A DNA stretch of 64,000 bases from an uncultured Clostridia bacterium (GTDB lineage Bacteria > Bacillota > Clostridia > Christensenellales > QALW01): NCBI GenBank assembly GCA_934465535.1, contig CAKSKV010000007.1:1-64000 (forward strand), given 5' to 3'. A program made the translations under genes and the position numbers. Numbering within the stretch: the stretch's first letter is position 1; every line of letters starts with the position of its first letter. This document shows positions 56,412 through 64,000 of this stretch, in pieces. Below the pieces are notes generated by a model. That model was not told the origin of the DNA and did not search any database. It saw nothing but the letters and a program-made list of their open reading frames with translations.

Positions 56412-56440
56412 TTGACATTTGACCGCCGATGGGATATAAT
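56412..56440 (+). promoter_or_regulatory. Consensus sigma-A promoter for rny
   Basis: TTGACA at 56412-56417, 17 bases, TATAAT at 56435-56440: full consensus. It is followed by a very AT-rich leader of about 100 bases (56447-56549). Confidence 0.85.
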
Positions 56441-56549
56441 CTATAAGAATATACTGTATATATGAATTATTAGAAGGCTTATATAGAATTATATTCAATA
56501 AATTCATAGGTATTATATATTTATTTTTTGAGAAAGTGAGGTGTTATTC

Positions 56550-58094
56550 GTGCCTGATTTCGTATGGGCCGTCATAGCGGGTGTGCCTTGCCTTATTATC
56601 GGCATTCTGGCCGGGTATTTTTACCGCAAGAACGCGACGGAAAAGCGCATAGGACGCGCTGAGGAAACCGCTGCAAGGATAGTGGAAGAAGCAAAAAACC
56701 GTGCGGAGCTGCTGTCAAAGGAACGCATATCCGAGGCAAAGGACGAGATCCATCGTCTCAGGAGCGAGTGCGACAGAGAGTGCAAGGAAAGACGGGCAGA
56801 GGTTTCTAAAAACGAGAAGAGATTTATTGCACGGGAAGAGCAGCTGGAGAAAAAATTCTATGCTCTGGATGCCCGGGAGGATAACTGCGCGCGCAGGGAG
56901 AAGGAACTGGCGGATCAGCTGGCTGCGGCGGAGGAGCTGTCCAAAAAGCGGGTGGCGGAGCTGGAACGCGTGGCTTCCCTTACAAGCGAGGAGGCCAAAA
57001 ACGAGCTTATTGCGGCCATTGAAAACGACGCGCGCAGAGATGCCGCGGTATTGGTGCGCGATATAGAGCAGAAGGCCAAGCAGGAGGGTGAGCAGAAGGC
57101 ACGCAACATAATCACCCTTGCCATACAGCGCTGCGCCGCGGATCATGTGGCGGAGAGCACGGTATCGGTGGTGCCGCTGCCCAATGATGAGATGAAGGGC
57201 CGCATTATCGGACGCGAGGGACGCAACATAAAGGCGCTGGAGACGGCGACCGGCGTGGAGCTGATAATAGACGATACTCCGGAGGCGGTTATACTTTCCA
57301 GCTTCGACCCCATACGCAGGGATATTGCGCGCATTGCCCTTGAAAGGCTTATTGTGGACGGACGGATTCATCCGGCGCGCATTGAGGATATGGTGGAAAA
57401 GGTGCGCAAGGAGGTGGATGTGCAGATCAAGGAGGCGGGCGAATCCGCCATATTCGATGTGGGCATTCACAACATGCACCCGGAGCTTGTAAAGCTGCTG
57501 GGACGGCTGAAATACCGCACCAGCTACGGTCAGAATGTGCTTAAGCACTCCCTGGAGGTGGCTCACATTGCGGGGCTGCTGGCAGGGGAGCTGGGGCTGG
57601 ACGCCACCATTGCAAAGCGTGCCGGTCTGCTGCATGATATCGGCAAGAGCGTAGACCACGAGGTGGAGGGCACGCACATTCAGATAGGCGTGGAGCTTGC
57701 AAAGAAATACCGCGAAAGCCCCGCCGTTATCCACTGCATAGCCGCGCACCACAACGATGTGGAGCCGGAGACCCTGGAAGCCGTACTGGTACAGGCGGCC
57801 GATGCCGTGTCGGGAGCCCGTCCCGGCGCGCGCAGAGAGACCCTCAGTAATTATCTTAAACGCCTTGAGAAACTCGAAGAGATCGCAAATTCGTTCCCGG
57901 GAGTGGAAAAATGCTTCGCCATTCAGGCGGGCAGAGAGATACGCATAATCATAAAGCCGGACATGGTTTCCGAGGAGGGAGCCGTGATAGTAGCCAAGGA
58001 TATAGCAAAGCGCATAGAGGACGAGATGGTATATCCGGGGCAGATAAAGGTGAACGTGGTGAGGGAAACCCGCACCGTGGAGTATGCAAAGTAG
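56550..58094 (+). CDS. rny: Ribonuclease Y
   Basis: 514 residues from GTG 56550 (MPDFVWAVIAG), with GAGGTG seven bases upstream; GTG 56541 would lie within that site. It is the membrane-anchored endoribonuclease that starts mRNA decay in Bacillota. One N-terminal span (residues about 4-24), a long coiled coil (about 30-200), a KH domain (PLPNDEMKGRIIGREGRNIKALE, near 210-235) and an HD domain (KHSLEVAHIAGLLAGELGL, LLHDIGKSVDHEVEGTH, IAAHHNDVEP) follow in the usual order and length. A terminator follows at 58134. Confidence 0.97.
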   Translation: MPDFVWAVIAGVPCLIIGILAGYFYRKNATEKRIGRAEETAARIVEEAKNRAELLSKERISEAKDEIHRLRSECDRECKERRAEVSKNEKRFIAREEQLEKKFYALDAREDNCARREKELADQLAAAEELSKKRVAELERVASLTSEEAKNELIAAIENDARRDAAVLVRDIEQKAKQEGEQKARNIITLAIQRCAADHVAESTVSVVPLPNDEMKGRIIGREGRNIKALETATGVELIIDDTPEAVILSSFDPIRRDIARIALERLIVDGRIHPARIEDMVEKVRKEVDVQIKEAGESAIFDVGIHNMHPELVKLLGRLKYRTSYGQNVLKHSLEVAHIAGLLAGELGLDATIAKRAGLLHDIGKSVDHEVEGTHIQIGVELAKKYRESPAVIHCIAAHHNDVEPETLEAVLVQAADAVSGARPGARRETLSNYLKRLEKLEEIANSFPGVEKCFAIQAGREIRIIIKPDMVSEEGAVIVAKDIAKRIEDEMVYPGQIKVNVVRETRTVEYAK

Positions 58095-58133
58095 ATCACG
58101 ATAAAAATATTACTGCCGCAGCGGCGGCGCCGG

Positions 58134-58173
58134 AGCCTTCGTGCAAAGATTCGTTTTGCACGGAGGCTTTTTA
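58134..58173 (+). terminator. Intrinsic terminator after rny
   Basis: AGCCTTCGTGCAAA / TTTGCACGGAGGCT (one mismatch) with a short loop, then TTTTTAT. Confidence 0.85.
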
Positions 58174-58184
58174 TATGTTTTCGT

Positions 58185-58213
58185 TTGACGAAAAACGCCG
58201 CGGACTCTATAAT
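58185..58213 (+). promoter_or_regulatory. Sigma-A promoter for the 2-oxoacid oxidoreductase operon
   Basis: TTGACG at 58185-58190, 17-base spacer, TATAAT at 58208-58213, about 40 bases before the first gene. Confidence 0.8.
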
Positions 58214-58253
58214 ATTCGAAATAAGGTATTATACCATGAGAGGGGCGATTTTT

Positions 58254-58457
58254 TTGGCAAAGGTAACCTTCCTGAAGGAGATATGCAAGGGATGCTCGCT
58301 GTGTGTGACGGCCTGCCCCAAGCATATAATTGCATTATCCGACGCCATTAACGCCAAGGGATATAATTACGCGGTGCTTACCGATGAGGCTGCCTGCATA
58401 GGCTGTGCATCGTGCGCGCGTATGTGCCCCGATTGCGTTATTACGGTAGAAAAGTAG
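58254..58457 (+). CDS. vorD: 2-oxoacid:ferredoxin oxidoreductase, delta (ferredoxin) subunit
   Basis: 67 residues. Two [4Fe-4S] motifs: CKGCSLCVTACP (near 12-23) and CIGCASCARMCP (near 46-57). The start is TTG 58254 (MAKVTFLKEI) with AGAGGGG eight bases upstream; the in-frame ATGs at 58185 and 58236 overlap the promoter or lack a site. It carries electrons from the catalytic subunits to ferredoxin. It is the first gene of a delta-alpha-beta-gamma operon, the usual order for Vor/Kor enzymes of anaerobes. Confidence 0.92.
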   Translation: MAKVTFLKEICKGCSLCVTACPKHIIALSDAINAKGYNYAVLTDEAACIGCASCARMCPDCVITVEK

Positions 58458-58487
58458 CGGTATAACAGGAGATTAAGGAGAGGTAGT

Positions 58488-59546
58488 ATGGAAAAGCATT
58501 TAATGAAAGGTGCGGAGGCCATTGCCGAGGCGGCGGTTCTTGCCGGCTGCCGGCAATTTTTCGGCTATCCGATAACGCCGCAGAACCAGATTCCGGAATA
58601 CATGAGCCGGCGCATGCCCCAGGTGGGCGGCTGCTTTCTGCAGGCCGAGAGCGAGGTTTCTGCGATCAATATGGTATACGGAGCCGCGGGAAGCGGAGCA
58701 AGGGTGATGACGAGTTCCTCAAGCCCGGGAATTTCCCTTAAGCAGGAGGGCATATCCTACATTGCCTGTGCGGAGCTGCCCTGCGTTATTGTAAACATTG
58801 TGCGCGGCGGCCCCGGTCTTGGCGGAATACAGCCCGCGCAGAGCGATTATTTCCAGTGCACAAAGGGCGGCGGACACGGCGATTACCGTCTTTTGGTGCT
58901 GGCGCCGGATTCCGTTCAGGAGGCGGTGGATTTTACCTATCAGGCCTTTGACCTTGCGGACAAATACAGAAACCCGGTGCTGATACTGGGCGACGGCATG
59001 ATAGGGCAGATGATGGAGCCGGTGATAATGCCGCCGGAAAAGACCGAGTTTGAGGAAAAGCCGTGGGCGGCTACCGGCCGCTTCGGACAGGGCAGGAGGA
59101 TAATCAACTCCCTGTATATCGACCCGGCGGAGCTGGAGCAGGTGAACCTGCGGCTTCAGCGCAAGTATGAGACAATAGCGGCAAACGAAACGCGCTGCGA
59201 GGAGTATATGACGGAGGACGCCGATATTATAATCGCCGCCTACGGCACAACGGCGCGCATTGCGAAAAAATCCATAAAGGAGCTGCGCGCCCGCGGCATA
59301 AAGGCCGGTTTGCTGCGTCCCATAACGCTGTGGCCCTTCCCGAGCGAATATTTTGCCAAGGCCTGCGGGCATGCAAAATGCATGCTTACCGTGGAGATGA
59401 GCTGCGGCCAGATGGTGGAGGATGTACGCCTGGCTGTAAACGGCAGGGTGCCGGTGGATTTCTACGGACGCGTGGGCGGCATGGTGCCCTCCTGGCGCGA
59501 GATAATGGAGGCTGCCGAAAAGACGCTCAAAGGAGGTAAGGACTGA
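58488..59546 (+). CDS. vorB: 2-oxoacid:ferredoxin oxidoreductase, alpha subunit (VorB/KorA type)
   Basis: 352 residues. Pyruvate-ferredoxin-type alpha domain: LMKGAEAIAEAAVLAGCRQFFGYPITPQNQIPEYM, SEVSAINMVYGAAGSGARVMTSSSSPGISL and IVNIVRGGPGLGGIQPAQSDYFQ. With subunits beta and gamma it converts a branched-chain or dicarboxylic 2-oxoacid to the acyl-CoA, releasing CO2. The overall pattern fits 3-methyl-2-oxobutanoate (Vor) at least as well as 2-oxoglutarate (Kor). AAGGAGAGG precedes the ATG. Its TGA overlaps the next ATG by one base. Confidence 0.92.
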   Translation: MEKHLMKGAEAIAEAAVLAGCRQFFGYPITPQNQIPEYMSRRMPQVGGCFLQAESEVSAINMVYGAAGSGARVMTSSSSPGISLKQEGISYIACAELPCVIVNIVRGGPGLGGIQPAQSDYFQCTKGGGHGDYRLLVLAPDSVQEAVDFTYQAFDLADKYRNPVLILGDGMIGQMMEPVIMPPEKTEFEEKPWAATGRFGQGRRIINSLYIDPAELEQVNLRLQRKYETIAANETRCEEYMTEDADIIIAAYGTTARIAKKSIKELRARGIKAGLLRPITLWPFPSEYFAKACGHAKCMLTVEMSCGQMVEDVRLAVNGRVPVDFYGRVGGMVPSWREIMEAAEKTLKGGKD

Positions 59547-60295
59547 TGGCTGTGGTATTCAGTAAAACAAAAATGCTTACGGATGCTCCGCTGCACTATT
59601 GCCCCGGCTGCACTCACGGCATAATTCACCGCCTTGTTGCCGAGGTTATAGAGGAATTGGGCGTGGAGGACAAGACGATAGGCGTTGCGCCGGTAGGCTG
59701 CGCGGTGTTTGCATACAATTATTTCAACTGCGACATGCACGAGGCTTCGCACGGACGCGCGCCCAGCGTGGCTACCGGCATAAAGCGCTCGCTGCCCGAC
59801 CGCTGCGTGTTTACCTATCAGGGCGACGGCGACCTTGCCTCCATAGGCACGGCGGAAATAGTTCATGCCTGTACGCGCGGTGAAAAGTTTACCACCATAT
59901 TTGTAAACAACGCCATTTACGGCATGACGGGCGGACAGATGGCCCCCACCACGCTGCCGGGACAGGTTACCACCACCTCGCCCTACGGACGGGATGTAAA
60001 CCATTGCGGATACCCGGTAAAGGTGTGCGAGATGCTTTCCACGCTGGACGGCGCATATTATATTGCGCGCGTGTCGGTGGACTGCGTTAAAAATGTGATA
60101 AACGCCAAAAAGTGCATAAAGAAGGCCTTTGAATATCAGCTTGAGGGCAAGGGCTTTACGCTGGTGGAGGTGCTTTCCTCCTGCCCCACGAACTGGGGCA
60201 TGGCGCCCAACGAGGCTCTTGAGTGGGTGAGGGAAAAGATGATACCGTACTATCCGCTGGGAGTATACAAGGACAAGGGGGCGCAGGAAAAATGA
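59546..60295 (+). CDS. vorA: 2-oxoacid:ferredoxin oxidoreductase, beta (TPP) subunit
   Basis: 249 residues. TPP-binding signature: LHYCPGCTHGIIHRLVAEVIEE, VGCAVFAYNYFNCDMHEASHGRAPSVATGIKR, YQGDGDLASIGTAEIVHACTRGEKFT and NNAIYGMTGGQMAPTT, with metal ligands in GDGDL and NNAIYG. It binds thiamine diphosphate and forms the catalytic core with the alpha subunit. AAAGGAGG precedes the ATG. Its end overlaps the gamma subunit start (ATGA at 60292-60295). Confidence 0.93.
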   Translation: MAVVFSKTKMLTDAPLHYCPGCTHGIIHRLVAEVIEELGVEDKTIGVAPVGCAVFAYNYFNCDMHEASHGRAPSVATGIKRSLPDRCVFTYQGDGDLASIGTAEIVHACTRGEKFTTIFVNNAIYGMTGGQMAPTTLPGQVTTTSPYGRDVNHCGYPVKVCEMLSTLDGAYYIARVSVDCVKNVINAKKCIKKAFEYQLEGKGFTLVEVLSSCPTNWGMAPNEALEWVREKMIPYYPLGVYKDKGAQEK

Positions 60296-60828
60296 CGCAT
60301 GAACTGATAATTGCGGGCTTCGGCGGACAGGGCGTGCTTTCCATGGGACAGCTGCTTGTGCGCGCGGGGCTGCTGGAGAACAAAGAGGTTTCCTGGCTGC
60401 CCAGCTACGGGCCGGAAATGCGCGGGGGCAGCGCCAATTGCTCGGTTATTATATCGGATGAGCCGGTGGTGGCACCCATAGTGACCGACGCCAGCTGCCT
60501 TATGGCAATGAACCGGCCGTCGCTTGAGAAATTTGAAAAAAGCGTTGTGCCGGGAGGAATGATATTTGTAAATTCCTCGCTGATAGACATAAAGGTGAGC
60601 CGCAGCGATGTAAAGGCGTACTATATTCCCTGCAATGAAATTGCCGCAAGGCTGGGCAATTCAAAGGTGGCGGGAAATGTTATGCTGGGTGCTTTTATAG
60701 CGGCTACGGGGGCTGTGAGCATTGACGATGTTATGACCAGCCTTTCCTACACCCTTAAAAACAAGCAGCATCTTATGGGCGTAAACCGTCAGGCGCTGGA
60801 AACGGGCGAGGAGCTTATAAGCAAATAA
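60292..60828 (+). CDS. vorC: 2-oxoacid:ferredoxin oxidoreductase, gamma subunit
   Basis: 178 residues (MTHELIIAGFGGQGVLSMGQ). PF01558-type domain with GFGGQGVLSMGQLLVRAGLL and WLPSYGPEMRGGSANCSVIIS, typical of Vor/Kor gamma subunits. The start is the ATG overlapping the beta stop; the 23 upstream codons are inside that gene. Last gene of the operon. No terminator directly follows; the next hairpin (60932) belongs to the MATE leader. Confidence 0.93.
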   Translation: MTHELIIAGFGGQGVLSMGQLLVRAGLLENKEVSWLPSYGPEMRGGSANCSVIISDEPVVAPIVTDASCLMAMNRPSLEKFEKSVVPGGMIFVNSSLIDIKVSRSDVKAYYIPCNEIAARLGNSKVAGNVMLGAFIAATGAVSIDDVMTSLSYTLKNKQHLMGVNRQALETGEELISK

Positions 60829-60882
60829 GCCGGAGAGAAGAAGCTGCGGGGGCTTGTGCGGCCGCCACGAAGAAAAAACGGC

Positions 60883-60911
60883 TTGAAAAAATATGTTTTT
60901 TATGCTATAAT
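60883..60911 (+). promoter_or_regulatory. Sigma-A promoter for the MATE gene
   Basis: TTGAAA at 60883-60888, 17-base spacer, TATAAT at 60906-60911. Confidence 0.75.
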
Positions 60912-60931
60912 AAACACAACGAGCAGCAGAA

Positions 60932-60969
60932 AGTGCGTAAGTCCAGTTTGGACTTGCGCACTTTTTTTA
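60932..60969 (+). terminator. Terminator-like hairpin in the MATE leader
   Basis: Thirteen-base-pair stem AGTGCGTAAGTCC / GGACTTGCGCACT (one G-U) with loop AGTTT and TTTTTTTA, about 14 bases after the predicted transcription start and six bases before AAGGAGG. It could terminate the vorC transcript, attenuate the MATE transcript, or both. Confidence 0.75.
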
Positions 60970-60987
60970 TTTTAAGGAGGTAATAAA

Positions 60988-62427
60988 ATGGAGAAAAACG
61001 AAGCGGATCTTTCCCGTGAAAAGCCGGGCAGGCTGATGCGGAAATATGCCGTGCCCTGTGTTATTTCGTTGCTTGTGGGCGCGCTTTATAACATAGTGGA
61101 TCAGATATTTATTGCAAATGCAAGCTATTTGGGCTCCTACGGCAATGCCGCAAACACGGTGGTTTTCCCCCTGACGGTTATTGCGCTGGGCATTGCGGTG
61201 ATGATAGGGGACGGCTGCTGCGCCTTTGTAAGCTTATCGCTTGGGAAAAAGCAGACGGGGGATGCATCCCGCAGTGCGGGCAATGCGATAATGCTGTGCA
61301 TTTTAAGCAGCGTTTGCTTAAGCGCGATATATCTTATTTTCAGTGAGCCTATACTGACGGCCTTCGGCGGCAGGGTGAACAGCGAGACCTTTGAGCTTTC
61401 CAAGGAGTATTTTATATGGATAGCGGCGGGAATACCGTTTTATATGTTCGGGCAGGCTATGAATCCCATAATCCGTGCGGACGGAAGCCCTAAGTTTGCA
61501 ATGCTTTCCACCCTTGCCGGGGCGGTTGTGAACATTGTGCTGGACCCGATTTTTATTTTTACCTTCAAATGGGGCATGGCGGGAGCGGCGGCAGCCACTG
61601 TTATAGGGCAGATAGTTACGGCGATTTTGTCAGTGCTGTATTTATTGCGCGCAAGGGTAATAAGGCCGAAGCGGGAAGATTTCCTGCCGGAGACAAGAAT
61701 AATAAGAAAAATGCTTTCGCTGGGGCTGAGCAGCTTTTTGGCGCAGATATCGCTTGTGGGAGCAATGCTGGCAATAAACAATATGCTCCGCAGGTACGGC
61801 GCGGCGGATGAGATATTCGGGCAGGAGCAGTATGCCCAGATACCCATGGCGGTTGTGGGCATTGTGATGAAGTTTTTCCAGATAGTGATATCCGTTGTTA
61901 TAGGCATGGCTGCGGGCTGTATTCCCGTTGTAGGGTTTAATATGGGAGCCGGGCAGAAGGGCAGAGTGAAGGAGCTGTTTACAAGGCTGCTTATTTCTGA
62001 GGTCTGCGCGGGGGCGGCGGCGCTGCTTATTGCGGAGGTGTTTCCGGGGGCGCTGATACGGATTTTCGGCGCGGCAAACGAGAGCATATACTACACCGAA
62101 TTTGCCGTAAAATCATTTCGTATTTATCTTTGCATGATAGTGCCGGCCTGCGTGAACAAGGCGACATTTATTTTTATGCAGGCAATGGGAAGGGCTGTGG
62201 AATCAGCAGCGCTTTCCATGGTGCGCGAAATTGTGTTCGGCGTGGGGTTTGCGCTGCTGCTGCCGGTATTTTTCGGGCTGGACGGCGTGCTGTATTCCAT
62301 GCCGCTGTCGGATATACTAACGGGAGTTATTTCCGCGATAATAATAGTAAAAACCTATAAGGAGCTTTCGCAAAAGGAGGGCGCGGGCGGCTCGGCAATA
62401 GCGGCGCCGCAGAACCCGAAAGGCTAA
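60988..62427 (+). CDS. MATE-family multidrug/metabolite exporter
   Basis: 479 residues, 12 predicted membrane spans in two halves, of the DinF/NorM-like MATE family (MRKYAVPCVISLLVGALYNIVDQIFIA, FMFGQAMNPIIRADGSPKFAM, GMAGAAAATVIGQIV, GCIPVVGFNMGAGQKGRVKELF). It exports cationic or other small compounds using Na+ or H+; the substrate is unknown. AAGGAGGTAATAAA precedes the ATG. The leader carries its own promoter and a terminator-like hairpin. A bidirectional terminator follows. Confidence 0.93.
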   Translation: MEKNEADLSREKPGRLMRKYAVPCVISLLVGALYNIVDQIFIANASYLGSYGNAANTVVFPLTVIALGIAVMIGDGCCAFVSLSLGKKQTGDASRSAGNAIMLCILSSVCLSAIYLIFSEPILTAFGGRVNSETFELSKEYFIWIAAGIPFYMFGQAMNPIIRADGSPKFAMLSTLAGAVVNIVLDPIFIFTFKWGMAGAAAATVIGQIVTAILSVLYLLRARVIRPKREDFLPETRIIRKMLSLGLSSFLAQISLVGAMLAINNMLRRYGAADEIFGQEQYAQIPMAVVGIVMKFFQIVISVVIGMAAGCIPVVGFNMGAGQKGRVKELFTRLLISEVCAGAAALLIAEVFPGALIRIFGAANESIYYTEFAVKSFRIYLCMIVPACVNKATFIFMQAMGRAVESAALSMVREIVFGVGFALLLPVFFGLDGVLYSMPLSDILTGVISAIIIVKTYKELSQKEGAGGSAIAAPQNPKG

Positions 62428-62432
62428 ACAAT

Positions 62433-62470
62433 AAGGCTTTGTTTTTTGAAAAACAAAGCCTTGTGTTTTT
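62433..62470. terminator. Bidirectional intrinsic terminator
   Basis: AAGGCTTTGTTTTT / AAAAACAAAGCCTT around TGA, then TGTTTTTTAA on plus; shared by the converging MATE gene and the minus-strand gene at 62474. Confidence 0.85.
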
Positions 62471-62473
62471 TAA

Positions 62474-63235
62474 TTACGACAGTGCGGACAGAAACAGCCT
62501 GTCAAGCTCCTCCCAGCTGCCGCTGCGCTCGTCTGTTACGGAATTGATATCCTCCCTGACGGCGGCGATTTGGGTGGTTAAAAAGTTATTAAGAGCATCA
62601 ATTCGCGGAATTTCCCTTATTTCGGGGGAATTCATCTTAAGCTCAAGCAGGCGCTGCACCTGTTCTGCAAGCTCGGCGGGCAGCTCTGCCCGGGCAAGCT
62701 CACAGAACCTCATGGGAGGCGGGGTGTGCCGGTTCAGCACCCAGCGGCAGGCAAGCACCGGGCGCAGTACATAAAAATATTTTTTGGCCCGCACGGTATC
62801 GCCGGTGAGATATTTCCGCAGATTTCCCTCCGCCATGCTCAGATAGTGATACAGGCTTTTTTTCTGCGAGAAGTACTCGGTCATAAGAGCGCGGAACTGC
62901 TTAGCAAACGGTGTTTCCGTGTAGACGATGGGGGAGGAAAACCATTCAAAGAGCGTGGGATTGGAGCGGTACAGCAAACGAAGGGTTTTTTGAAGATCCA
63001 AGCCGTTTATATCCAGCACATCGTTTATGGGAAGCTCGATGACATCGCGCTTTTTCTCCAGCCGGAGGTAATCGTTTTCGGGCCGCGCATAAATAAAGCG
63101 GACATCGTAATCGCTGTCGGGCGAGGCAAAGCCCCAGGCGCGGCTGCCCGATTCCACGGCAAGCAGAATTCGGACATTATTTTCTTTTTCAATCTCCCTA
63201 AGCCGGGCGACTATTTGTTCTTTAATAAAAATCAC
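62474..63235 (-). CDS. Nucleotidyltransferase-fold protein (PF10127/RlaP-like)
   Basis: 253 residues. Nucleotidyltransferase core VESGSRAWGFASPDSDYDVRFIY (residues about 27-49) has G-S and D-x-D for metal binding. DINGLDLQKTLRLLYRSNPTLFEWFSSPIVY is characteristic of the predicted nucleotidyltransferases of the PF10127 group. The substrate is unknown. The first ordinary start is GTG 63235, which itself sits inside AGGTGA; that site fits an ATT five bases further (63227-63225, giving an N-terminus KEQIVARL) better. The true start is therefore uncertain. It is a single gene on this strand. Confidence 0.85.
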   Translation of the reverse strand: MIFIKEQIVARLREIEKENNVRILLAVESGSRAWGFASPDSDYDVRFIYARPENDYLRLEKKRDVIELPINDVLDINGLDLQKTLRLLYRSNPTLFEWFSSPIVYTETPFAKQFRALMTEYFSQKKSLYHYLSMAEGNLRKYLTGDTVRAKKYFYVLRPVLACRWVLNRHTPPPMRFCELARAELPAELAEQVQRLLELKMNSPEIREIPRIDALNNFLTTQIAAVREDINSVTDERSGSWEELDRLFLSALS

Positions 63236-63340
63236 CTGCCGTTATGTGAGCGTATAGGAAACTTTGGCGCTCGGTTTTGACGGAAAAAGCTCCCTGAATC
63301 AAATGGCTTCCCCAGATTACAACAGCCGTATTATGCGGGG

Positions 63341-63568
63341 TTAGTTATGCCGGAAAGGGTCGTCGTCATCATCGTCAAGGCCAAAGTGCGGCTCTGCGGG
63401 AACCACTGTGCGGAAGGCGCCGGAGTTAAGGTCCATCACGGTGTTTTTATCTATGCGCAGCATGTAATTGCCGTGAAGGTCCGTTACGGTTTTATCATCA
63501 AGGGAATAGAGAAGATCGCCGCTGCTGCAATCAAAGAACAAATCGCTTTTTTTGCCCTTTCGCTTCAT
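63341..63568 (-). CDS. Small charged protein, unknown function
   Basis: 75 residues from ATG 63568 (MKRKGKKSDLFFDCSSGDLL), with CAGGAGAAATG upstream; eight further in-frame codons overlap that site. Basic at the start and acidic at the end (DDDDDDPFRHN). The middle (SLDDKTVTDLHGNYMLRIDKNTVMDLNSGAF) has two similar short units, V.DL.G.Y/F and V.DLNSGAF, suggesting a small beta-rich repeat. It is on its own between the nucleotidyltransferase and the riboswitch. I do not recognise it. Confidence 0.6.
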   Translation of the reverse strand: MKRKGKKSDLFFDCSSGDLLYSLDDKTVTDLHGNYMLRIDKNTVMDLNSGAFRTVVPAEPHFGLDDDDDDPFRHN

Positions 63569-63747
63569 AACATTTCTCCTGTTTTTCGGCAAATGCCGGT
63601 ATATTTAAGTATAGCACACAGCGGCGGGGAGTTCAATACCGTTTTTGATTTTTTTGCATAAATCGGCGGCAAAAGGCCGGTTTGGAGGGTAAAGCGGTGG
63701 GCGCCGTAAAAAGTGTGCGGAATATGCGCAAAATCGGGCGCATTTCT

Positions 63748-63776
63748 TTGACAAAAACAAAAAAGCGGAATATAAT
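63748..63776 (+). promoter_or_regulatory. Consensus sigma-A promoter for the FMN riboswitch
   Basis: TTGACA at 63748-63753, 17 bases, TATAAT at 63771-63776; start near 63783. Confidence 0.88.
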
Positions 63777-63802
63777 TTGCCGGAAGATAAGTTAATAAGG
63801 AT

Positions 63803-63915
63803 TCTTCAGGGTCGGGTGAAATTCCCTACCGGTGGTACAGCCCACTAACGCTTTGTCAAAGCGCCGAATCGGTGAAATTCCGATGCCGACGGTAAAGTCC
63901 GGATGAGAGAGGATA
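63803..63915 (+). promoter_or_regulatory. FMN riboswitch (RFN element)
   Basis: All conserved blocks of the RFN element are present: CTTCAGGGTCGGGTGAAATTCCC, TACCGGTGGTACAGCC, CCCACTAACGC, AATCGGTGAAATTCCGATGCCGACGGTAAAGTCCGGATG and AGAGAGGA. FMN binding should favour the terminator downstream and shut off riboflavin synthesis or uptake genes. Confidence 0.97.
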
Positions 63916-63923
63916 TGTTAAAG

Positions 63924-63953
63924 AACCCTGCATATTTTCATGCCGGGTTTTTT
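63924..63953 (+). terminator. Expression-platform terminator of the FMN riboswitch
   Basis: AACCC-GCAT / ATGC-GGGTT with one opposed mismatch, loop ATTTTC and TTTTTT, nine bases after the RFN element and before the gene start. Confidence 0.8.
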
Positions 63954-63985
63954 AAGTCCAAAACATATCTTTACAAGAGGCCGAT

Positions 63986-64000
63986 ATGAACAGTAATGAA
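63986..64000 (+). CDS. First five codons of the FMN-riboswitch-controlled gene (probably ribD or ribU)
   Basis: ATG 63986 (MNSNE) after AAGAGG at good spacing; the gene runs off the window. Its product is not readable here. The riboswitch implies a riboflavin biosynthesis or transport gene. Confidence 0.6.

Overview
This window reads as chromosomal DNA of an anaerobic, probably spore-forming member of the Clostridia (Bacillota). The evidence is direct: Bacillota-style T-box leaders on proS and tyrS, an FMN riboswitch, strong AAGGAGG-type ribosome binding sites with vegetative TTGACA/TATAAT promoters, a ylbH-ylbI(coaD)-ylbJ-ylbK neighbourhood (YlbJ is a sporulation membrane protein), YhaM, RNase Y, and two oxygen-sensitive 2-oxoacid:ferredoxin oxidoreductase operons. 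No phage, transposase, CRISPR array or rRNA was seen; the only tRNA is tRNA-Thr(GGT).

Layout. 1-6919: an accessory region with a tandem pair of small secreted paralogues on near-identical promoters, then a lipoprotein-permease-permease-permease-ATPase-lipoprotein operon. The first 159 bases are the 3' end of a second, about 97% identical copy of one permease gene, so the locus has been locally duplicated. 6995-10204: a small secreted membrane-anchored protein, T-box-controlled proS, and a broken 3' remnant of a family 2 glycosidase. 10220-14394 (minus): a Cthe_2159-like surface beta-helix protein and hflK-hflC. 14730-17287: deoC translationally coupled to a fused HisH-HisF homologue that has lost its catalytic residues, then a small protein. 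17473-20321: small membrane protein, a structured leader before a lipoprotein, a membrane protein, and a frameshifted 'GSYTG' small gene. 20485-26301: yhaM, a phased A-tract array before pepF, an unknown gene, T-box-controlled tyrS, tRNA-Thr. 26424-34714: apgM, rho (long basic N-terminal extension, attenuator-like leader), a Na/Pi cotransporter with an orphan response regulator, argS.

34758-41893 is a plus-strand run of housekeeping genes: nagA, a lipoate ligase, a TtcA-like enzyme with an apparent non-canonical start, an amidohydrolase, a TrmN6-like methyltransferase, rsmI, a small protein and a DMT exporter. 42020-54027 is mostly minus strand: ylbK (patatin), ylbJ (inverted), a coiled-coil protein, coaD, rsmD, a membrane protein, fau, alr, a double-ACT protein, and paaK-iorB-iorA-paaK. 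The last four probably couple aryl-pyruvate oxidation to aryl-CoA/ATP chemistry. 54372-64000: an orphan intracellular glycosidase-like protein, rny, a complete vorDBAC-type operon, a MATE exporter with a hairpin leader, a nucleotidyltransferase, and an FMN riboswitch with the first codons of its target gene.

The most unusual items are the catalytically dead HisH-HisF fusion coupled to deoC, the duplicated small-secreted-protein/ABC-permease locus, leaders in which an intrinsic terminator sits between promoter and gene (18002 lipoprotein, rho, DMT exporter, MATE exporter), the nine helically phased A-tracts before pepF, and two genes whose ribosome binding sites point to AUA or AUU starts. All calls come from reading the sequence; no database search was run.
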